A stretch of DNA of 64,000 bases from Variovorax ginsengisoli (GTDB lineage: Bacteria; Pseudomonadota; Gammaproteobacteria; Burkholderiales; Burkholderiaceae_C). Where the stretch lies: contig NZ_JAUSRO010000001.1 of assembly GCF_030811835.1 (NCBI RefSeq), positions 186,001-250,000 on the forward strand. The letters are read 5' to 3'. The notes beneath the pieces were generated by a model that did not search any database, was not told where the DNA came from, and worked only from the letters and a program-made list of their open reading frames with translations. Of the stretch, positions 8,098 through 19,490 are shown in pieces. The position numbers were made by a program, and so were the translations under genes. Within the stretch, counting starts at the first letter, position 1. Every line of letters starts with the position of its first letter.

Positions 8098-11000
8098 GCA
8101 TTTCCGCTGCCTTCATCAAGCGTCCCATTGGCACCACGCTGCTGGCGATCGCCATCCTGTTGGTCGGCGCGGCGGTGTTTCCATTGCTGCCGGTGGCGCC
8201 GTTGCCGCAGGTCGACTTCCCGACCATCCAGGTGTCGGCGTCTTTGCCAGGGGCCAGCCCAGAAACCATGGCGTCGAACGTGGCGCAGCCGCTGGAGCGC
8301 CAGTTCTCTCTGATCGCCGGGCTGTCGCAGATGACCTCGACCAGCGGCCTTGGCTCGACCCAGGTCACGCTGCAGTTCGACCTCGATCGCAGCATCGACG
8401 CGGCGGCGCTGGACGTGCAGGCCGCCATCAACGCGTCGAGCGGCCAGTTGCCGGCCAATCTGCCGAGCCCGCCGACCTTCCGCAAGGTGAACCCGGCCGA
8501 TTCGCCGATCCTGATCCTGGCGGTGCAATCGAAGACGCTGCCACTGACCGAGGTCAACGACTATGCGGACAACATCCTCGCGCAGCAGATCTCGCAGATC
8601 TCCGGTGTGGGTCTGGTCAACATCGGCGGCGTGCAGAAACCCGCGGTACGGGTGCAGCTCGACCCGGCCAAGCTCGCCGCGCTGAACCTGAGCCTGGAAG
8701 ACGTGCGCACCGTGCTGTCCTCGGCCACGGTCAACGCACCCAAGGGCACGATCGACGGGCAGAACCAGAGCTTCACCGTCTACACCAACGACCAGCTGCT
8801 CAAGGCCGGTCCATGGAACGACGTGATCCTGGCCTACCGCAACGGCGCGCCGATCCGGGTGCGTGACCTGGGTGTGGCGGTGGACGGTCCCGAGAACGCG
8901 AAGATCGCCGGCTGGGCCTATGCGGGCGCCGCGGCGCCGGCTGGCAACACCGTGCAGAACGGCCGCTCCATCGTGCTGGCCATCACCAAGCAGCCGGGCG
9001 CCAACGTGATCGACACGGTCGACCGCATCAACGCCGCGCTGCCCCGCCTCAAGGCCTCGATCCCGCCAACGGTGGAGGTCAATGCCATCATCGACCGCAC
9101 CGAGACCATCCGCGCATCGGTCAAGGATGTGGAATTCACGCTGCTGCTGACCATCGCCCTGGTGGTGATGGTGATCTTCCTGTTCCTGCGCAACGTGCCG
9201 GCCACGCTGATCCCGAGCGTGACGGTGCCGCTGGCGCTGCTGGGCACCGTGGCCGTGATGTACCTGGTCGGCTACAGCCTGGACAACCTGTCGCTGATGG
9301 CGCTGACCATCGCGGTCGGCTTCGTGGTGGACGATGCCATCGTGATGCTGGAGAACATCTACCGCTACGTGGAAGAGGGCATGAGCCCGATGGAGGCCGC
9401 ATACAAGGGCGCGAGCGAGATCGGCTTCACCATCATCTCGATTTCCGTATCGCTGGTGGCGGTGTTCATTCCACTGCTGCTGATGGGCGGCATCGTCGGG
9501 CGGCTGTTCCGCGAGTTCGCAGTCACGGTCACGCTGACCATCGTGGTGTCGGTGGTGATCTCGCTGACGCTCACGCCGATGCTGTGCTCGCGCTTCCTGA
9601 AGAACGAGCATGCCCGCCAGCACGGCCGCATGTACCAGCTGTTCGAACGCGGCTTCGACAAAATGCTGGGCGGCTACAAGCGCGGCCTGCATGTCGTGCT
9701 CGACCACCAGTTCCTCACGCTGTGCGCGTTCATCGCCACGGTGGCGGCCACCGCTTTCCTGTTCGTGGTCATTCCCAAGGGTTTCTTTCCGCAGCAGGAC
9801 ACCGGCTTCATCTCGGGCTTCGCCGAATCGGCGCAGGACACGTCCTTCTCGTCGATGAACGCCCGCATGATCGCGCTGGCCGACGTGGTGCGGCGCGACC
9901 CCGATGTGACGGGCTTTGGCATGAACGGCAGCTCGTCGACCTTCAACACCGGCAGCTTCTTCATCAGCCTGAAGCCCAAGGAAGAGGGCCGCACGGCCAC
10001 TGCCGACGAAATCATCGCGCGGCTGCGCCCGCAGCTCGCCCGGGTGCAGGGCGTGAACCTGTTCCTGCAGGCGGGCCAGGACATCCGCGTGGGCGGACGG
10101 TCGTCGCGCACGCAGTACCAGTACACGGTCACGGACTCCAACCTCGACGAGCTCAACACCTGGGCGCCCAAGCTGCTGCAACGCTTTCGTCAGCTGCCCG
10201 AGCTGACCGACCTGGCGTCCGACCAGCAGAACGCAGCGGCCTCGGCCGTGCTGACGATCGACCGCGACCGGGCGTCGAGCTTTGGCATCACGCCGTCGAC
10301 CATCGACGCTACGCTCTACGACGCCATCGGCCAGCGGCAGGTGGCGCAGTACTTCACGCAGCTCAACAGCTACCACGTGGTGATGGAGGTGACGCCCGCG
10401 CTGCAGCAGGATCCGTCGCTCTTTGGCAGGCTCTACCTGAACTCGCCATTGACCGGCCAGCAGGTGCCGCTGTCGACCTTCGTGAAGGTCGACACCAGCA
10501 AGACCGCCTACCTGGCGATCAACCACCAGGGCCAGTTCCCGGCGGTGACGATCTCGTTCAACCTGGCGCCGGGCCATGCGCTGGGCGAAGCGGTCGACGC
10601 CATCAACAAGGCGCAGGCCGACATGGGCCTGCCGCAGTCGCTCACCGGCGCGTTCCAGGGCACGGCGCAGGCCTTCCGCGATTCACTGTCTTCGCAGCCG
10701 TACCTGATCCTGGCGGCGCTGGTGGCGGTGTATATCGTGCTGGGCCTGCTCTACGAGAGCTACATCCATCCGCTGACGATTCTCTCCACGCTGCCCTCGG
10801 CCGGGGTGGGTGCGCTGCTGATCCTGATGGCCGGCGGCTACGATCTGAGCGTGATCGCGCTGATCGGCATCATCCTGCTGATTGGCATCGTCAAGAAGAA
10901 CGGCATCATGATGATCGACTTTGCGCTCAAGGCCGAGCGCGAGCAGGGCATGGCGCCGCAGGAGGCGATCTACCAGGCCTGCCTGCTGCGCTTCCGGCCG

Positions 11001-11258
11001 ATCATGATGACGACCATGTGCGCGCTGCTGTCGGGCCTGCCGTTGATGCTGGGCCACGGCTCGGGCTCCGAGTTGCGTCGGCCCCTGGGCTACGCGATGG
11101 TCGGCGGTCTGATACTGTCGCAGGCACTCACTCTGTTCACGACACCCGTGGTCTACCTTTACCTCGATCGCGCCCACTACTGGTACCAGCGCCGCAAGGA
11201 GGCCCGTGCGGCCCGCAAGGCGGCGCGCCTGCACGGCACCCCCGCCGCCGCTCCATGA
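8094..11258 (+). CDS. RND multidrug efflux permease (MdtB/MdtC-like, HAE1 family)
   Basis: This 1054-residue inner-membrane proton/drug antiporter starts at a TTG that overlaps the preceding TGA; translating from there gives the canonical beginning [20 protein letters not shown], and GGGAG lies upstream. The N-terminal helix, two large periplasmic loops and twelve membrane segments fit HAE1 pumps. TM4 carries the paired aspartates of the proton relay ([18 protein letters not shown]), and a C-terminal motif reads [16 protein letters not shown]. The full-length match and neighbours make the class secure; the substrate is unknown. Confidence 0.95.
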   Translation: MSISAAFIKRPIGTTLLAIAILLVGAAVFPLLPVAPLPQVDFPTIQVSASLPGASPETMASNVAQPLERQFSLIAGLSQMTSTSGLGSTQVTLQFDLDRSIDAAALDVQAAINASSGQLPANLPSPPTFRKVNPADSPILILAVQSKTLPLTEVNDYADNILAQQISQISGVGLVNIGGVQKPAVRVQLDPAKLAALNLSLEDVRTVLSSATVNAPKGTIDGQNQSFTVYTNDQLLKAGPWNDVILAYRNGAPIRVRDLGVAVDGPENAKIAGWAYAGAAAPAGNTVQNGRSIVLAITKQPGANVIDTVDRINAALPRLKASIPPTVEVNAIIDRTETIRASVKDVEFTLLLTIALVVMVIFLFLRNVPATLIPSVTVPLALLGTVAVMYLVGYSLDNLSLMALTIAVGFVVDDAIVMLENIYRYVEEGMSPMEAAYKGASEIGFTIISISVSLVAVFIPLLLMGGIVGRLFREFAVTVTLTIVVSVVISLTLTPMLCSRFLKNEHARQHGRMYQLFERGFDKMLGGYKRGLHVVLDHQFLTLCAFIATVAATAFLFVVIPKGFFPQQDTGFISGFAESAQDTSFSSMNARMIALADVVRRDPDVTGFGMNGSSSTFNTGSFFISLKPKEEGRTATADEIIARLRPQLARVQGVNLFLQAGQDIRVGGRSSRTQYQYTVTDSNLDELNTWAPKLLQRFRQLPELTDLASDQQNAAASAVLTIDRDRASSFGITPSTIDATLYDAIGQRQVAQYFTQLNSYHVVMEVTPALQQDPSLFGRLYLNSPLTGQQVPLSTFVKVDTSKTAYLAINHQGQFPAVTISFNLAPGHALGEAVDAINKAQADMGLPQSLTGAFQGTAQAFRDSLSSQPYLILAALVAVYIVLGLLYESYIHPLTILSTLPSAGVGALLILMAGGYDLSVIALIGIILLIGIVKKNGIMMIDFALKAEREQGMAPQEAIYQACLLRFRPIMMTTMCALLSGLPLMLGHGSGSELRRPLGYAMVGGLILSQALTLFTTPVVYLYLDRAHYWYQRRKEARAARKAARLHGTPAAAP

Positions 11259-11953
11259 AGATCCTGATCGTCGAGGACGAGCTCAAGACCGCCGACTACC
11301 TGCACAAGGGGTTGACCGAGCAGGGTTGCGCGGTCGACATGGCCCACAACGGCCTGGACGGTCAGCACCTGGCGATGCAGCACGACTACGACGTGATCGT
11401 GCTCGACGCGATGCTGCCTGGCCTCGACGGTTTTTCGGTGCTGCGGTCGCTGCGCACGCTCAAGCAGACGCCGGTGATCATGCTGACGGCACGCGACAGC
11501 GTGGAGGACCGCATCAAGGGCCTGCACGACGGTGCCGACGACTACCTGATCAAGCCCTTCTCCTTCCTTGAACTGCTCGCGCGGCTGCAGGCGCTCAACC
11601 GGCGCGGGCGCACGCAGGAACCGATGCAGTTGCGCATCGCCAACCTGCAGATCGACCTGCTGAGCCGCAAGGCCGCTCGTGGCGGCATACGCATCGACCT
11701 CACAGCCAAGGAGTTCGCGCTGCTGGCCGTGCTGGCGCGGCGCCAGGGTGAAATCCTGTCGAAGACGGCCATCGCCGAGCTGGTCTGGGACATGAACTTC
11801 GACAGCAACACGAACGTGGTCGAGGTGGCGATCAAGCGGCTGCGCGACAAGATCGACGTGCCCTTCAGCGCCGGGTCGCCCAAGCTGCTGCACACGATCC
11901 GCGGCATGGGCTACGTGATGGAAGTGCGCGCGGAGGAGGGGCCGCCGGCGTGA
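11255..11953 (+). CDS. Heavy-metal-type response regulator (OmpR family)
   Basis: This 232-residue two-component regulator has a receiver domain with VEDE near the start, phospho-acceptor Asp51 in [14 protein letters not shown] and the conserved Lys in [11 protein letters not shown] winged-helix output domain follows (residues 130-228) with [20 protein letters not shown] and [14 protein letters not shown]. This layout matches the CusR/CopR/IrlR group. It overlaps the pump gene by four bases and the kinase gene by four bases. It probably controls its own operon through the site near 5322. Confidence 0.92.
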   Translation: MKILIVEDELKTADYLHKGLTEQGCAVDMAHNGLDGQHLAMQHDYDVIVLDAMLPGLDGFSVLRSLRTLKQTPVIMLTARDSVEDRIKGLHDGADDYLIKPFSFLELLARLQALNRRGRTQEPMQLRIANLQIDLLSRKAARGGIRIDLTAKEFALLAVLARRQGEILSKTAIAELVWDMNFDSNTNVVEVAIKRLRDKIDVPFSAGSPKLLHTIRGMGYVMEVRAEEGPPA

Positions 11954-13347
11954 GGCGATCGATCACCACGCGTCTGGTGCTCATGTTCGCTGCGGCGGCG
12001 CTGGCGACCTTTGCGCTCATTGGTGCGGCGCTGCAGGGCGTGCTCGCGCGCGAGCTGGAACGCCACCAGCACGATGAACTCGCCACCACGCTCAAGGGCC
12101 TGCAGTACTGGATCCAGACGATCGGCACGCCCGAACGCTGGACCCGGGTGCAGGCCCGCATGGACGCGCTCACGCCCGAGGACGGCAGCCTGCGCTTCTG
12201 GGTGCTGAGCGACGATCCGCGCTTCCAGTACGGCAAGGGGTTGGCCGAGATCGACGGTCTGGTGCGCGAGGCCGACGGGCACGGCAGCAACGTCATGCTG
12301 CCCGGCCAGGACCGGCCGTTCCGCACGCTGTCGGTGCGCATTCCCCCCTTCGAGAGCCGGCCCGCCGTGCGGCTGGTCGTCGGCCGCAACTCCGAGCCCT
12401 ATGCCCGAACGCGCGAAACCTTCCTCACGGCCCTTGTCGCGCTGGGGTTGGGTGCGATGCTGGTGGTGGCGTTTGCCGGCTACTGGATCGCGCGGGTCGG
12501 CCTGCGGCCTCTGCAGCAACTGTCGCAGGAGGCCCAGGCACTGCGGCCCAAGACGCTCTCGCAGCGGCTGCAGGCCGAGGCGCTGCCGGTCGAGCTGTCG
12601 GCGCTGGCCGAAGCCTTCAACGGCGCACTCGCGCGGCTCGAACAGGCCTATGCCCAGCTCGAGGCCTTCAATGCCGACGTCGCGCACGAGCTGCGCACGC
12701 CGCTGGCCAACCTGATCGGCGGCACCCAGGTGGCGCTGTCGCGCCCGCGTGCTGCGCCGGAACTGCAGGAGGTGCTGGCCTCGAACCTCGAGGACCTGGA
12801 GCGGCTGCGTTCCATCGTCAACGACATGCTGTTCCTCGCGCGCGCCGACCGGGGCGAGGTCGCCACCGGGCTCATGCTCACGCCGGTGGCCGAGGAAGTG
12901 CGCAAGACCATCGAGTTCTTCGAATTCGTTCTCGACGAGACCGGTGGGCAGGTGCGCGTCGAAGGCGACCTGACAGCGCAGGCGCAGCTCGAGCGCGCGC
13001 TGTTCCGCCGGGCGCTGTCGAACCTGCTGCAGAACGCGATCGAGCATTCCGGCCCCGGCACCGTGGTGACGGTGACGCTGCGCGAGGAGGCCGACGGCAC
13101 CTGGATCCGCGTGTCCAACCCCGGCGCGCCGATCGGCGACGATCACCTGCCGCACCTCTTCGACCGCTTCTACCGGGTTGACGAAGCACGCCGTGGGCAG
13201 GGCGAGCACCACGGCCATGGCCTGGGTCTGGCGATCGTCAAGGCGGTGGCCGCCATGCATGGCGGGCGGGTCGGCGCGGCGAGTGCCGACGGGATCAACA
13301 CCTTCGGTTTCAGCGTTTCGGCAGGGATGGCGACACGGGAAGACTGA
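11950..13347 (+). CDS. Heavy-metal-type sensor histidine kinase (CusS-like)
   Basis: This 465-residue membrane kinase starts at a GTG overlapping the regulator's stop. Two membrane helices (about residues 8-30 and 158-182) flank a periplasmic sensor of about 125 residues. A HAMP segment follows, then the H-box [14 protein letters not shown] with phospho-acceptor His246 and an ATPase domain with [10 protein letters not shown] and a glycine-rich [17 protein letters not shown] see no cysteine- or histidine-rich metal site in the sensor part, so the signal need not be a metal. Confidence 0.9.
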   Translation: MRRSITTRLVLMFAAAALATFALIGAALQGVLARELERHQHDELATTLKGLQYWIQTIGTPERWTRVQARMDALTPEDGSLRFWVLSDDPRFQYGKGLAEIDGLVREADGHGSNVMLPGQDRPFRTLSVRIPPFESRPAVRLVVGRNSEPYARTRETFLTALVALGLGAMLVVAFAGYWIARVGLRPLQQLSQEAQALRPKTLSQRLQAEALPVELSALAEAFNGALARLEQAYAQLEAFNADVAHELRTPLANLIGGTQVALSRPRAAPELQEVLASNLEDLERLRSIVNDMLFLARADRGEVATGLMLTPVAEEVRKTIEFFEFVLDETGGQVRVEGDLTAQAQLERALFRRALSNLLQNAIEHSGPGTVVTVTLREEADGTWIRVSNPGAPIGDDHLPHLFDRFYRVDEARRGQGEHHGHGLGLAIVKAVAAMHGGRVGAASADGINTFGFSVSAGMATRED

Positions 13348-13426
13348 GCCGACTGCAGTCTGGTGCTGCCCGTGGTACGGTCGCGGTATCAGGGTAATCA
13401 CCCATTCGCCAGCCATTGCACATTCG

Positions 13427-14698
13427 ATGAATCCCGCCAGCGCTTCCACGCCCGTCCCGCCAGGCTCTTCGGGCCCCACGGCGTCCTCCTCGCCCTTGTC
13501 GCCCGTGACCGACGCCGAGCGCGACCGCACCCTGATCAAGGCCGTGCTGGCCCTGGGCGTCGGCGGCTTCGCCATCGGCACGGGCGAATTCGTCATCATG
13601 GGTCTGCTGCCCGAGGTCGCGCGCGACATCGGCGTGAGCATTCCGCAGGCGGGCCACGTGATCAGCGCCTACGCGCTGGGCGTCGTCATCGGCGCGCCTG
13701 TGCTCGCGGTGCTGGCCGCCGGGTGGCATCGGCGAGCGCTGCTGATCGCGCTGATCGCCTTTTTCGCCGTCGGCAACTTTGCCAGCGCGCTGGCGCCGGG
13801 CTACCTGTCGCTGAACCTGCTGCGCTTTGCGACCGGGCTGCCGCACGGCACTTACTTCGGCGTGGCCGCGCTGGTGGCTGCCACGCTGGCACCTCCCGGG
13901 CGCCGGGCGCGCGCGGTCGGCATGGTGATGCTCGGGCTCACGGGCGCCACGCTCGTGGGCGTGCCGATCGCGGCCTGGCTCGGCCAGCTCTTCGGCTGGC
14001 GCGCGGCCTTCGTCTTCGTCGGCCTGATCGCGGCGCTGGCCATTGTGCTGCTGCACCGTGCCATTCCCGACATGCCGGCGGCTGCTGGCGCCAGCCCGAT
14101 GCGCGAACTGGGTGCCTTCAAGCGCAAGCAGGTCTGGCTCACGCTGGGCATCGCGGCCATCGGCTTTGGCGGCATGTTCTCGGTGTTCAGCTACATCAAG
14201 CCGACGCTCACCGAAGTCACGGGCCTGGCGGTGGGCGGCGTGCCGGTCGTGCTGGCGCTGTTCGGCCTGGGCATGGTGGTGGGCAACCTGATCGGATCGC
14301 GCCTGGCCGACAAGTCGTTGATGCGCACCATCGGCGGCCTGCTGCTGTATGCGGTGGTGGTGCTCACGGCCTTCAGCTTCAGCGCGCACTACCTCGTGCC
14401 CATGGGCATCAATGTGTTCCTGATCGGCACCACGGTGGCCATCGGCCCGGCGCTGCAGATCCGCCTGATGGACGTCGCCGGAGACGCGCAGACGCTGGCC
14501 GCCGCGCTCAACCATTCGGCCTTCAACATGGCCAATGCGCTGGGCGCCTGGCTCGGCGGCATGGCCATCAGCGCCGGCCTGGGCTGGACGTCGACCGGCT
14601 GGGTCGGCGCGCTGCTGGCGGTCGCCGGTTTCGGCATCTTCTGGTGGTCGCTCTCGGCGCAGCGCCGGTCGCTGCGGGTGGCGGCGGGGCGCGCCTGA
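13427..14698 (+). CDS. MFS transporter of the AraJ/PbuE (DHA1) type
   Basis: This protein has 423 residues and twelve hydrophobic segments. The first 35 residues are Ser/Pro-rich. The transporter core starts near TLIKAVLALGVGGFAIGTGEFVIMGLLPEVA, the classic opening of arabinose- and purine-efflux permeases; FATGLPHGTYFGVAALVAAT is also typical. The ATG at 13427 was chosen because the open frame upstream is shadow sequence of the kinase. A 79-base gap follows the kinase gene, so it may belong to the same transcript. It probably exports a small molecule; the substrate cannot be told. Confidence 0.85.
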   Translation: MNPASASTPVPPGSSGPTASSSPLSPVTDAERDRTLIKAVLALGVGGFAIGTGEFVIMGLLPEVARDIGVSIPQAGHVISAYALGVVIGAPVLAVLAAGWHRRALLIALIAFFAVGNFASALAPGYLSLNLLRFATGLPHGTYFGVAALVAATLAPPGRRARAVGMVMLGLTGATLVGVPIAAWLGQLFGWRAAFVFVGLIAALAIVLLHRAIPDMPAAAGASPMRELGAFKRKQVWLTLGIAAIGFGGMFSVFSYIKPTLTEVTGLAVGGVPVVLALFGLGMVVGNLIGSRLADKSLMRTIGGLLLYAVVVLTAFSFSAHYLVPMGINVFLIGTTVAIGPALQIRLMDVAGDAQTLAAALNHSAFNMANALGAWLGGMAISAGLGWTSTGWVGALLAVAGFGIFWWSLSAQRRSLRVAAGRA

Positions 14699-14706
14699 AC
14701 TGGCGT

Positions 14707-15441
14707 TCAGTGCTGCAGGATCTTTGAGAGAAACTGCTGCGCGCGGTCGGAGCGCGCGGCGGTGTTGCCGAAGAACTCTTCCTTGGCGCAGTCTTCCACG
14801 ATGCTGCCGCCATCCATGAAGATCACGCGATTCGCCACCTTGCGGGCAAAGCCCATCTCATGGGTGACGCACATCATCGTCATGCCGTCGCGGGCCAGGC
14901 TCACCATGACGTCGAGCACCTCGGTGACCATCTCCGGGTCGAGCGCGGAGGTCGGCTCGTCGAACAGCATGGCAATGGGGTCCATCGCCAGCGCCCGGGC
15001 GATGGCGACGCGCTGCTGCTGACCGCCCGAGAGCTGCGACGGGTACTTGTGCGCATGCGCCTGCATGCCCACGCGTTCGAGCAAGGCAAGCGACTTGTCG
15101 CGCGCCTGCGAGGCCGAGCGCTTCAACACCTTGCGTTGCGCCAGCGACAGGTTCTGCTCGATCGACAGGTGCGGGAACAGCTCGAAGTGCTGGAACACCA
15201 TGCCCACGCGTGCGCGCAGCGCATTGAGGTCGATCTTCGGGTCGCCGACCGACACGCCATCGACCTTGATGATGCCCTTCTGAAAGGGCTCCAGCGCGTT
15301 CACGCACTTGATGAGCGTCGACTTGCCCGAGCCTGACGGGCCGCACACCACGACCACCTCGCCCTTGCGGATGGTGGTGGTGCAGCCGGTCAGGACGCGG
15401 AAGTCGCCATACCATTTGCTCACCTGTTGAATCTCGATCAC
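14707..15441 (-). CDS. Polar amino-acid ABC transporter ATP-binding protein (GlnQ-like)
   Basis: This 244-residue ATPase has Walker [10 protein letters not shown], the signature [18 protein letters not shown], Walker [14 protein letters not shown] and the H-loop [10 protein letters not shown], all in the GlnQ/HisP form. The GTG start at 15441 has AAGGAG nine bases upstream. It lies 38 bases after the fused dehydrogenase on the same strand. The matching binding protein and permease are on the opposite strand at 19491-21053, so the transporter is split across a divergent promoter. Confidence 0.92.
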   Translation of the reverse strand: MIEIQQVSKWYGDFRVLTGCTTTIRKGEVVVVCGPSGSGKSTLIKCVNALEPFQKGIIKVDGVSVGDPKIDLNALRARVGMVFQHFELFPHLSIEQNLSLAQRKVLKRSASQARDKSLALLERVGMQAHAHKYPSQLSGGQQQRVAIARALAMDPIAMLFDEPTSALDPEMVTEVLDVMVSLARDGMTMMCVTHEMGFARKVANRVIFMDGGSIVEDCAKEEFFGNTAARSDRAQQFLSKILQH

Positions 15442-15479
15442 GCGCGGGCTCCTTGGAAGAATGCTGAAGAGGGAAGAGG

Positions 15480-18422
15480 TCAGAGAAAGCGGTCGATGCG
15501 AAACGGCCGCAGGTCGACGTCGGCGTGGCCGTGCACCATCAGTTGGGTGACGAGCCAGGCCGCGATCGGTGCGAGCGTGTAGCCGTTGGAAGTGACCGCG
15601 TTGTAGAAGCCCGGCACGCCCGGCACGTCGCCCAGGATCGGCGCGCCGTCGATGTTCACGTTCATGCCGGCCCAGCTGCGCACCATGTGCAGGCCACTGA
15701 CGGCCGGCAGCACGCCGCGCGCTACCCACAGGCTGCCCTCGATGCTCGCGCGTTCGGCGCGGTTCAGGCGCATGCCTGCATCGAAGGCGGCCGTCCAGCC
15801 GCCTCCGATGATCAGGCCTCCGCTGGCCGCCTGCTTGAGGCTCAGGTGGCGGTCGGCATGCGCAATCAGGTGATCGACCAGCGGTGGGGCGGGTTCGGTC
15901 ACGATCATCTGCAGCGGTGCCCCCTTCACCGGAATGCGCACGCCGAGCATGTCGCCCACGGTGCTCGACCAGGCGCCGCTCGCGTTCACGATGCGGCCGG
16001 CGCGGATCGGTCCGCGCGAGGTCTGCACCAGGAACCCGGCCGCGTTGCCCGGCAGCCGTTCGATGGCCGTCACATTGCAGCCTCGCTCGAAGCGTGCACC
16101 GCGTCGCGCGGCGCGCGCCGCCACCGCATAAGTGGCGCGCAGTGGGTTGATCTTGCCTTCCATCGGGCAGAGTTCGGCGCCCAGCAAGGCGCCCGACAGC
16201 GCGGGTGAAAGCCGGCGCAGTTCGGCGCCGTCGATCACGTGCGCGTCGATGCCGCGGCTGCGCTCGAGCGCAGCCTTGGCTTCGATGAAGCGCATGCCAG
16301 CCTCGCTGTCGGCAACCATCAGCCCACCGGTGATCTTGATCTCCAGGTCTTCGCCGCAGTCGGCTTCGATCTCCTGCCACAGGCGCACCGACATCGGCCC
16401 AAGCGGCAGCGTGTCCGCCGCCGGGCCGCCGCCCTGCTGCGCCTTGGCGCCGAAGTCGAAGGACAGCAACTGCACGTGCAGGCTGCCCGCGTTGGCGCCG
16501 GAGGCCTGCAGGTTGAGTTCGTCGCGGTCGATCACCATCACGTCCTGGTCGGCCTTCGAGAGGTAGTAGCCCAGGCAGGCACCGAGCACGCCCGCGCCGA
16601 TCACCACGACGTCGGCCTGCTGCGCTGCAGGCAGTGCGCCGTGCACGACGGGGCGTGCCAGGTTGGGGGTGATGGCCGGCTTGTGGCCGCCCCACTCGGG
16701 CTTCTCGAAACCGAGGGCACCCGCGGGCACCGGGCGTGCGGGCGGGCGAGGAGCGAAGTACTGGTCGGGCTCCGGTGCACGCCCCGTCATCTCGCCGACC
16801 AGGCGTGCGGCTGTCACCGCACAGTAGCGGCCCTGGCAGCGGCCCATGCCCAGGCGCGTGTTGCGCTTGAGCGCGGCCAGCGTGTCGCGGCCGGCACGGA
16901 TCTGCGCCCGCACTGATCCGAAGGTGATGTCTTCGCAGCGGCACAGCAGCGTGCCGTCGCTCACGCAGGCCAGCGACACCGGCGGCGCCGCGTAGAGCGA
17001 CCACAGCGCCTGCTGGAAGCGTTCGGCCTGATGCAGTTGGGCGAGCGTGACGGGCGACGCCTCGGCGACCAGCCCGAGCGCCCGTGCGGCCGAGGCACCG
17101 GCCAGGGCGCCGCGTGCGAGCGCCACGCGCGCGCCGCCCAGGTCAGCGCCGTCGCCGACCACGAACACGCCGGGCAGGCTGGTGGCGCCGTCTTCGCGCG
17201 TGATGGTGGCCAGGTGGCCGACATGGCGATCGACCGTGCGGTGCGCGCAGCCCAGCATGCGGGCGAGCTCGGTCGATGGAATGAAGCCGTAGCCCAGGCA
17301 GAGCGTGTCGGCATCGAAGGACAGCGGCGCACCCTCGGGCCGGCCGGCCGCGTCGAGCGCGGTGGCCACGACGCCGGCCACGCGGTCAGTGCCGGTGGCC
17401 GCAGTCACCTGATGTCGCCACAGCACCGGCACGCCATGCGCGCGCAAGGTGCGCAGGTAATGCCAGCCTTGCCACAACAGATCGGGCGCGGTGCGCGCCG
17501 CGGTGATCAGCGCGCGGGCATCGCGCAGCGTGGGCCGTGCAGCCGATTCGAGCACGGCCACCACATGGGCACCGCCGGCGACCAGTTCGGCGGCGAGCTG
17601 CAGGTTGAGCGGGCCGTTGCCGGCGATCAGCACGCGCTGGCCGGGCGCCACGCGGTAGGCGCGTGCCAGCGTCTGGCCCGCACCCGTGGTCATCACGCCG
17701 GGCAGCGTCCATCCCAGGAAGGGCACCGGACGCTCGTAGGCACCCGGTGCCACCACCAACTGGCCGCAGGTGACGACATGGGCGCGCCCGCCGAGGAGCG
17801 CGCCGACCTCGGTCGGCGAAAAAGCCGCCCACACCTGCGCGCCCTGGTGCACGACCACGCCCGACGCGCGCACCTCGCGCTCCAGCGCCAGGCCCTCGGC
17901 GAACTGCCGATCGGCCGGGGTGGCGGCCTGATGCGAAGGCGCCAGCGGCTTGTAGAACTGGCCGCCGCTCTGCGGGCGCTCGTCGAGCACGATGACCTGC
18001 GCACCCGCGCGGCGCGCAGCCAGCGCGGCGGCCAGACCCGCCGGCCCGGCACCGATCACCAGCACGTCGCAAGCCAGCGTGGCCGGTTCGGCATCGGCAG
18101 GCGGGGTGAGGGCGCGCAGCGGATCGTCGGCCGTGCCGGCGGGCATGGCCGAGCGCACCTGTTGACCATCGGCCGCCTTGGTCAGGCAGGCGCGCTGGCT
18201 GGCCTGGCCGTCGACCGTGACCAGGCATTCGAAGCATGCGCCCATGCCGCAATAGATGCCGCGGCGTTCGCCGCCACGCGTGGGCCGCAAGGGGGCGATG
18301 CCGGCGGCGGTGAGCGAGGCGGCGATGGTTTCGCCGTCCAGCGCGTCGATCGGCTGGCCGTCGTACCAGAAGCGGATGGGCTGGCCGCTGGCGGCGATGG
18401 AGGGGTGGGACAGGCGGGACAA
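15480..18422 (-). CDS. Fused 2Fe-2S / FAD / FAD amino-acid dehydrogenase (HcnABC- and LhpFEB-like)
   Basis: This protein has about 980 residues. An HcnA-like ferredoxin domain has clustered cysteines in [10 protein letters not shown] (residues 55-80). An HcnB-like flavoprotein follows, with [14 protein letters not shown] near 118 and a BFD-like cluster in CRCEDIT and GRCQGRYC (490-535). Last is a DAO-family oxidoreductase with [18 protein letters not shown] near 602. In Pseudomonas HcnABC, octopine oxidase and D-hydroxyproline dehydrogenase these are separate subunits. The start is uncertain. The TTG at 18422 keeps the divergent promoter outside the gene; an ATG at 18482 would put the operators inside it. 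The DapA-family and ABC transporter neighbours favour oxidation of a D-imino or opine-like acid. Confidence 0.82.
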   Translation of the reverse strand: MSRLSHPSIAASGQPIRFWYDGQPIDALDGETIAASLTAAGIAPLRPTRGGERRGIYCGMGACFECLVTVDGQASQRACLTKAADGQQVRSAMPAGTADDPLRALTPPADAEPATLACDVLVIGAGPAGLAAALAARRAGAQVIVLDERPQSGGQFYKPLAPSHQAATPADRQFAEGLALEREVRASGVVVHQGAQVWAAFSPTEVGALLGGRAHVVTCGQLVVAPGAYERPVPFLGWTLPGVMTTGAGQTLARAYRVAPGQRVLIAGNGPLNLQLAAELVAGGAHVVAVLESAARPTLRDARALITAARTAPDLLWQGWHYLRTLRAHGVPVLWRHQVTAATGTDRVAGVVATALDAAGRPEGAPLSFDADTLCLGYGFIPSTELARMLGCAHRTVDRHVGHLATITREDGATSLPGVFVVGDGADLGGARVALARGALAGASAARALGLVAEASPVTLAQLHQAERFQQALWSLYAAPPVSLACVSDGTLLCRCEDITFGSVRAQIRAGRDTLAALKRNTRLGMGRCQGRYCAVTAARLVGEMTGRAPEPDQYFAPRPPARPVPAGALGFEKPEWGGHKPAITPNLARPVVHGALPAAQQADVVVIGAGVLGACLGYYLSKADQDVMVIDRDELNLQASGANAGSLHVQLLSFDFGAKAQQGGGPAADTLPLGPMSVRLWQEIEADCGEDLEIKITGGLMVADSEAGMRFIEAKAALERSRGIDAHVIDGAELRRLSPALSGALLGAELCPMEGKINPLRATYAVAARAARRGARFERGCNVTAIERLPGNAAGFLVQTSRGPIRAGRIVNASGAWSSTVGDMLGVRIPVKGAPLQMIVTEPAPPLVDHLIAHADRHLSLKQAASGGLIIGGGWTAAFDAGMRLNRAERASIEGSLWVARGVLPAVSGLHMVRSWAGMNVNIDGAPILGDVPGVPGFYNAVTSNGYTLAPIAAWLVTQLMVHGHADVDLRPFRIDRFL

Positions 18423-18430
18423 AAAGATTT

Positions 18431-18470
18431 TTGACTTCGTATTCGGTATACGTATACTACATGTATACGT
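18431..18470 (+). promoter_or_regulatory. Divergent promoter with three GTATAC boxes
   Basis: A strong sigma-70-like promoter faces right: TTGACT at 18431-18436, 16 bases, TATACT at 18453-18458. On top of it lie a perfect 12-base palindrome GTATACGTATAC (18446-18457) and a third GTATAC at 18463-18468. FCD-type GntR proteins bind short palindromes of this kind. A GntR gene lies at 21136, so repression of both divergent operons is the likely role. Confidence 0.65.
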
Positions 18471-18507
18471 TAATTCCGTCATCCGAATTCAGACCCGAGG
18501 ACGCTTC

Positions 18508-19404
18508 ATGGCCGCTTTTCGTGGCACCTACACGGTGCTCATCACCCCGCTGACCGCCGACGGCAAGCACGTGGACGTGCCAGCGCTCAAGAAGCTGGTC
18601 GACTGGCAGATCGAAGAGGGCATCCACGGGCTGATCCCGCTGGGCAGCACGGGGGAGTTCCTGTCGCTCGACCCCGAGGAGCGCAACCTGGTGATCGAGA
18701 CCTGCATCACCACTGCAGCAAAACGTGTGCCCGTGTTGATCGGCACCGGCGCCGAATGGACCGATGAGTGCGTGCGGCTGAGCCGCGAGGCCGAATCGAT
18801 GGGCGCTGACGGCGTGATGATCATTCCGCCGTTCTACAGCTCGCCCACCGACGATGAGCTGTTCGCCCACTACCGCAAGGTGGGCGAGGCGATCAACGTG
18901 CCGATCATGGTCTACAACAACCCGGCGACGGCCAACGTCGACCTCAAGCCCGAGCTGGTCGCGCGCCTCTCGCGCATCGACAACTGCAGCTACATCAAGG
19001 AGTCCACGCTGGAGGTGACGCGCGTGCGGGACATCATCGAGCTGTGCGGCGACCGCATGACGGTGTTTGCCGGCATCCTCGGCTACGAGTCGTTCTGGCT
19101 GGGTGCACAGGGCTGGGTGGCGGTGTGCTCCAACCTGATCCCGAAGATGTCGGCGCGTCTGTTCGAGCTGGTGGCCGACGAGCGCAACATGCCCGCCGCG
19201 CTGGCGCTCTACAAGGAAATGCTGCCCATCGTCCGCTGGGTCGGTGGCCATCGTTACGTGGCTGCGTCCAAGGACGGCCTGGGGATGATGGGCCTGCCGG
19301 TCGGCCAGCCACGGGCGCCCCGCCTGCCGCTGCCCGAGGCCGATGCGCGCGACCTGCGCGCCGCGCTCGACAGGCTCGGGCTGCTCGATTCGATCCCTGC
19401 CTGA
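18508..19404 (+). CDS. DapA-family lyase/deaminase (probable pyrroline-4-hydroxy-2-carboxylate deaminase)
   Basis: This 298-residue class I aldolase-type barrel has the family motif GSTGEF near residue 47 and the Schiff-base lysine in SYIKEST near 164. YNNPATANVD follows the family's YNxP pattern. Homologues include dihydrodipicolinate synthase, keto-deoxy sugar-acid dehydratases and the hydroxyproline-pathway deaminase LhpC. The divergent fused dehydrogenase, amino-acid transporter and GntR gene make a lysine-biosynthesis role unlikely. They favour the deaminase, which turns the oxidised imino acid into 2-oxoglutarate semialdehyde plus ammonia. That assignment is inference from context. Confidence 0.75.
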   Translation: MAAFRGTYTVLITPLTADGKHVDVPALKKLVDWQIEEGIHGLIPLGSTGEFLSLDPEERNLVIETCITTAAKRVPVLIGTGAEWTDECVRLSREAESMGADGVMIIPPFYSSPTDDELFAHYRKVGEAINVPIMVYNNPATANVDLKPELVARLSRIDNCSYIKESTLEVTRVRDIIELCGDRMTVFAGILGYESFWLGAQGWVAVCSNLIPKMSARLFELVADERNMPAALALYKEMLPIVRWVGGHRYVAASKDGLGMMGLPVGQPRAPRLPLPEADARDLRAALDRLGLLDSIPA

Positions 19405-19490
19405 ACGCCACCTGAGCGCCGTCCCCTCCGTCCCGCCGCATCCACCTGCCTTTCCGTCCTCCCAGTCTTTCACTTTTCCCAGGAACCGCC

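Noticed and set aside
7902..10577. A very long open frame on the minus strand opposite the RND pump gene
   Set aside because: Its sequence is His/Arg/Gln-rich low-complexity, it has no ribosome site, and it is the shadow of a confident gene in GC-rich DNA.
15442..15479. A terminator between the fused dehydrogenase and the ABC ATPase
   Set aside because: No stem followed by a T-run is visible; the two genes look cotranscribed.
18508..19404. Annotation as DapA of lysine biosynthesis
   Set aside because: The catabolic neighbours and the regulator point to a different member of the family.
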